Notes under the pieces: model-generated
Database searches by the model: none
What the model was told of the DNA's origin: nothing
Seen by the model: only the letters and a program-made list of their open reading frames with translations
Assembly: GCF_040530035.1 (NCBI RefSeq)
Contig: NZ_JBEWCD010000002.1
Coordinates: forward strand, 496,001 to 560,000
Length of the DNA: 64,000 nt
Direction of reading: 5' to 3'
From: Roseibium sp. HPY-6
GTDB taxonomy: Bacteria; Pseudomonadota; Alphaproteobacteria; Rhizobiales; Stappiaceae
In this document: piece by piece, positions 61,044 to 64,000 of the stretch
How positions within the stretch are numbered: the first letter of the stretch is position 1
Layout: every line of letters begins with the position of its first letter
Translations under genes and position numbers: made by a program

Positions 61044-61709
61044 CTAGTTCCCCCGGGACGCCGGCGCTGTGAAAATGGCGTCCTGGATCAGACGGCACGT
61101 GTTTGGACCTGGCGCGCCGTCGGCTTTGGCCGTGTCCGGGAAGGGAGGCGGCAGGCTGTCGTCCCGGCAGCCGCCGCGGTAACTCGTCAGCATTGAGGCG
61201 GCGATGCCGGCGATCAGAGGACCATGATCGTTCAGGACGAGATGGATCTCGGCGCTTTGAGGTTCGTTGAAGTTCTGATCGTACCAGCCCCCATCAACTG
61301 TTCCGGCCGGAAGGTACGCCGCAAAGACCGCTCGTCCTTGCGGATCGTTGACGACGCCATCCGCATAGACGATCTGCGTGCCGACTTCGGCGGCGCGTCC
61401 GATGACGTCTTCCGCGGTGCAAGGGGTTGCCGAACAGTTTTCCGGCCGTGTCATGATCACCCACCAGGCTGTTGTAACGCTGCCCGGGACGAGTTCTGCC
61501 GTCTCCAGGGTCATGGTTACACCGTGATCGGTTCTTGAGAGCCTGGCCTCCGACCCGCCGATATGTTTTGCCGGCTTATCTTCCGTGGCCATATGTTCAA
61601 CCGGCGCTGAAATCATCGCGTCGTCCGATGCGAGTGATGCAGTTCCGAAGCAGGAAGCACAGGTGCCGGCAAGGAATATTTGCCGGAAAAATGTGAAGCT
61701 ATTCAACAT
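61044..61709 (-). CDS. Exported hypothetical protein
   Basis: A 221-aa protein with a signal peptide about 1-27 (FFRQIFLAGTCASCFGTASLAS-D). The body looks beta-rich and CHRD-domain-like: GVTMTLETAELVPGSVTTAWWVIMTRPENCSATPCTAEDVIG, AAYLPAGTVDGGWYDQNFNEPQSAEIHLVLNDHGPLI, with paired Cys residues (NCSATPC, GGCRDDS) suggesting disulfides. No enzyme motif. It precedes the VPLPA-CTERM gene by 30 bp on the same strand and could be co-transcribed with it. Confidence 0.8.
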   Translation of the reverse strand: MLNSFTFFRQIFLAGTCASCFGTASLASDDAMISAPVEHMATEDKPAKHIGGSEARLSRTDHGVTMTLETAELVPGSVTTAWWVIMTRPENCSATPCTAEDVIGRAAEVGTQIVYADGVVNDPQGRAVFAAYLPAGTVDGGWYDQNFNEPQSAEIHLVLNDHGPLIAGIAASMLTSYRGGCRDDSLPPPFPDTAKADGAPGPNTCRLIQDAIFTAPASRGN

Positions 61710-61757
61710 TGTGATTTCCTTTCTGTCGCGGGCTGTTTTGGGAGGGATGGCGCGTGC

Positions 61758-63149
61758 CTATGCGATCTCGGCGGCACGGGCGGGGGCAATGTTCTGGTTA
61801 AATCTGAAGAGGTTATGCGGATCGTATTTGCGTTTGATCGCTGCCAGCCGTTTGAGATTGCCTTGATAGGCGGACAATGCTTGCCCATCGCTCTCGGCTA
61901 TGAAATTCACGTAAGACCCGGGAACGGCATGGCTTGAGATGCGATCGGACACAGATGTCAGCCAGGCGACCATGGCCTCATCGTTTGCCGGGTCGTGCCA
62001 GCGTGCGCCCGGTGTCGACATGAACGGAATTTGACGATGGGGAAAAGCAGTTGCATCGGCACCGACATCGGCAACAGCTCCGCCGAGCTGGCATATCAGG
62101 ATCTCAGATTCGGGTGTCGGCAAGGTTTGAGCCAACTCGATCAGGGTGTCGATCAATTCCGGCGTAAGCGCGTGATGATTATGTGTCCGCCAGTAGTTCC
62201 GTGCACCGGCTGCGTAGGCCGGGTCGAGAAAGCTCTGAGCTTCTGTATAGGCACGCGGTGTCAGCGCATTTCCAAGGGGTTCCACGCCGCCATAGAGGGA
62301 TTTCAGGACAGAGTATCCTGCTTCCGGCGCCTCGGCGTAGGATTGCATCAGGGTCAGGACCGTCGTCCCGTGTCTCTCTTCAGGCAGGACGGGAGCCGGC
62401 GGCGCTGTCATCAGGTTGGCCCAGACGCAGGCCTCGCGCGGCAGCGATGGTGCATGCTCTGCGTAAGCGTTCAGGACAGTGCGCGCATCCTGCAGGTCGA
62501 AAAATGTCGGGCCGAAAAGGACCTCCGGTCCGACCGGGTGCAGCTTGAACGTGAACTCGGTCACGACGCCAAAATTTCCGCTGCCACCCCGGACAGCCCA
62601 AAAAAGATCGGCGTGTTCATCGGCCGAGCAGCTCGCAAGGGTACCGTCTGCCAGAACGAGTGTGGCGGACAACAGGTTGTCGGCTGCCAGCCCATGCAGC
62701 CGTGCGAGCCACCCGAAACCGCCTCCAAGCGTCAACCCGGCAACGCCGGTTGAGGAGACGACGCCACCGGGAGCCGCCAGTCCCTCTGCTTGTGCGGTGG
62801 CATCGAATTGCGCCCAGGTGGCCCCGCCGCCCACCTGAGCAACCCGGTTGACCGCATCGATCCGGACTTGGTCCAATGCCGACATGTCGATCATCAGGGC
62901 ACCGTCGGCGACCGCTGACCCGGCTATGTTGTGGCCTCCGCCCTTGACGCACACATTCAGCCCGCGCCCGGCGGCTGTCCGGACCGCTTCGCTGACATCG
63001 GTAACATCTTTGACCTTCACGACGGCGACCGGTTTGCGGTCGATATAGCCGTTCCAGACCAGTCGTCTGTCGTCGAATTCGGGGTTCCCCGGGAACACGG
63101 TATTCGCACCAAGACGCGTTGCAAGGAAGCTCTGGAGAGTGTCTGTCAT
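61758..63149 (-). CDS. BBE-type FAD-linked oxidoreductase
   Basis: A 463-aa FAD oxidase of the berberine-bridge-enzyme/6-hydroxynicotine-oxidase family. FAD binding: VCVKGGGHNIAG, whose His is the covalent 8-alpha-histidyl site, PGGVVSSTGVAGLTLGGGFGWLARLHGLAADNLLSATLV, and RGGSGNFGVVTEFTF. The second, Cys-type flavin link of bicovalent members is absent: the usual GLTCDN is GLAADN. The C-terminal BBE segment reads YVNFIAESDGQALSAYQGNLKRLAAIKRKYDPHNLFRFNQNI. Divergent from the HxlR gene. Substrate (sugar, alcohol or amine) unknown. Confidence 0.93.
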   Translation of the reverse strand: MTDTLQSFLATRLGANTVFPGNPEFDDRRLVWNGYIDRKPVAVVKVKDVTDVSEAVRTAAGRGLNVCVKGGGHNIAGSAVADGALMIDMSALDQVRIDAVNRVAQVGGGATWAQFDATAQAEGLAAPGGVVSSTGVAGLTLGGGFGWLARLHGLAADNLLSATLVLADGTLASCSADEHADLFWAVRGGSGNFGVVTEFTFKLHPVGPEVLFGPTFFDLQDARTVLNAYAEHAPSLPREACVWANLMTAPPAPVLPEERHGTTVLTLMQSYAEAPEAGYSVLKSLYGGVEPLGNALTPRAYTEAQSFLDPAYAAGARNYWRTHNHHALTPELIDTLIELAQTLPTPESEILICQLGGAVADVGADATAFPHRQIPFMSTPGARWHDPANDEAMVAWLTSVSDRISSHAVPGSYVNFIAESDGQALSAYQGNLKRLAAIKRKYDPHNLFRFNQNIAPARAAEIA

Positions 63150-63313
63150 CTCACGGCCCGCTGTTTGCTGGTTGTCATCTTGGCTGTCAGCGTGACGCGA
63201 ATTTTGAAACCAAAAAACTCACGAATATGCAGTAACTACAGATTCCGGAGTTGTTCGATTTCCGGGGCCGCCGTACTCTTTCCTCAATCGCTCTTGAGCC
63301 TGAGGAGTGCCGG

Positions 63314-64000
63314 ATGCCTTATAAAGGGTATGGACAGTACTGCCCGCTTGCCTTGGCGGCGGAAGTTCTCTGCGAACGCTGGACCTTGCTGGTCATCAGC
63401 CGCGTGATTGATGGCTGTACGCGCTTCAACGAAATTCATCGTGGTGTGCCCAAGATCTCTGCGACTTTGCTGAGCCAGCGATTGTCGAGCCTGGAACATG
63501 CCGGATTGATTTCACGCCGCGCACTCGATAACGGACGCGGTTTCTCCTATGAGCTGACGGAGGCCGGGCGCGATCTGGATCCCATCATCATGAACCTGGC
63601 GGTCTGGGGCCAGAAGTGGTCCCGCGACATGGAAACGGAGGATCTCGATCCCGCTTTCCTGGCGTGGAGCATGCACACCAGACTGAATGTCGACGCCATG
63701 CCCGAACAGCGGATCGTGATGGAATTTGCCTTCTCAGGAACGCACAAGGGTTTCAGCCGTTTCTGGCTCGTTGTCGAAGACGGAAATGTCGATATGTGCC
63801 TGAAATACCCTGGGCTTGAAGTGGACCTCACGATCAGTTCGGATATCCGCCGTTTCGTGGAATCCTGGAGAGGTATGCGGGACTTGCGCAGCGAAATCGC
63901 CAACGGCCACCTGAACGTTGTGGGACAGGAAAAATATCGCAGGGCCCTGCCGGAGTGGCTGATGCTGAGCGCTCTGGCACAGTTTCCGAGACAGACCGGC
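63314..64000 (+). CDS. HxlR-family transcriptional regulator, 3' end outside window
   Basis: An open frame of 229 codons to the window edge, started at 63314 with GGAG six bases upstream. HTH winged helix (about 8-105): QYCPLALAAEVLCERWTLLVISRVIDGCTRFNEIHRGVPKISATLLSQRLSSLEHAGLISRRALDNGRGFSYELTEAGRDLDPIIMNLAVWGQKWS, classical HxlR with the N-terminal Cys. A C-terminal SCP2-like extension (about 120-229) follows, which is longer than simple HxlR proteins. Divergent from the FAD oxidoreductase at 61758, which it may regulate. Confidence 0.88.
   Translation, partial: MPYKGYGQYCPLALAAEVLCERWTLLVISRVIDGCTRFNEIHRGVPKISATLLSQRLSSLEHAGLISRRALDNGRGFSYELTEAGRDLDPIIMNLAVWGQKWSRDMETEDLDPAFLAWSMHTRLNVDAMPEQRIVMEFAFSGTHKGFSRFWLVVEDGNVDMCLKYPGLEVDLTISSDIRRFVESWRGMRDLRSEIANGHLNVVGQEKYRRALPEWLMLSALAQFPRQTG

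Noticed and set aside
1..64000. CRISPR arrays, tRNA or rRNA genes, integrase or full-length insertion sequences
   Set aside because: Looked for repeated spacer-like units, cloverleaf ends and transposase motifs in the window and saw none.

Overview
The window looks like a chromosomal segment of a marine/soil alphaproteobacterium, most probably a member of the Stappiaceae (Roseibium/Labrenzia group) or a close Hyphomicrobiales relative. The pointers are the gene families (imuA-imuB-dnaE2 mutasome, DUF1150 behind hsp20, UgpBAEC and other CUT1 ABC transporters, OpgC, MocD-like desaturase, DUF302, VPLPA-CTERM), moderate-to-high GC, and GTCATCCCGG-type and CCTCATCCTGAGG-type palindromic repeats common in this group. 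This assignment is inference; no rRNA or tRNA gene is visible to confirm it.

Layout. 1-10.9 kb: a truncated PAS protein, a secreted 16-blade WD40 protein, a hybrid histidine kinase/OmpR regulator pair (4-bp overlap), an acidic repeat protein of unknown function, a single-domain globin, a membrane class III cyclase, an unknown protein and a Rid-family protein. 10.9-18.9 kb: a 264-bp MITE directly in front of a MocD-like desaturase, a small acidic protein, a secreted esterase, DUF4345/NmrA/AraC genes, and an AKR-VOC-small membrane protein operon divergent from a LysR gene. 18.9-23.0 kb: a sugar-type ABC operon on the minus strand. 23.1-26.0 kb: an AT-rich island carrying one large GHKL-ATPase/PD-(D/E)xK protein (candidate defence gene) and one small ORF. 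26.0-32.6 kb: the dnaE2, imuB and imuA mutagenic-repair genes, with dnaE2 separated from imuB by 1.1 kb of palindromic repeats. 33.1-37.4 kb: ugpBAEC with operator-like palindromes and a strong terminator. 37.5-42.7 kb: AlkC-type glycosylase, a second repeat cluster, MFS transporter, YjbR protein, ECF-like sigma factor, a second MITE of the same family and a DUF4440 protein. 42.7-50.5 kb: LysR, hsp20-DUF1150 behind a sigma-32-like promoter, fructose-bisphosphatase, OpgC, a TTC38-like TPR protein and a YeeE/YedE transporter. 50.6-57.1 kb: DUF302, an unannotated 31-codon ORF with a perfect Shine-Dalgarno and terminator, SDR, a voltage-gated K+ channel with a zinc-ribbon tail, a second secreted esterase, and a CoA-transferase/TPP-enzyme pair. 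57.1-64 kb: a degraded patch with a Rid-family pseudogene remnant, an SRPBCC/XRE divergent pair around a perfect palindrome, a Rid protein, a VPLPA-CTERM exported protein, an unknown exported protein, a BBE-type FAD oxidase and a truncated HxlR regulator.

Functionally the window is mostly accessory metabolism, uptake and regulation. The most unusual items are the AT-rich island with its GHKL-nuclease gene, the two diverged 264-bp TA-flanked MITEs, the repeat array inside the mutasome cassette, the 31-aa ORF, and the acidic repeat protein with two IILVDIVG units.
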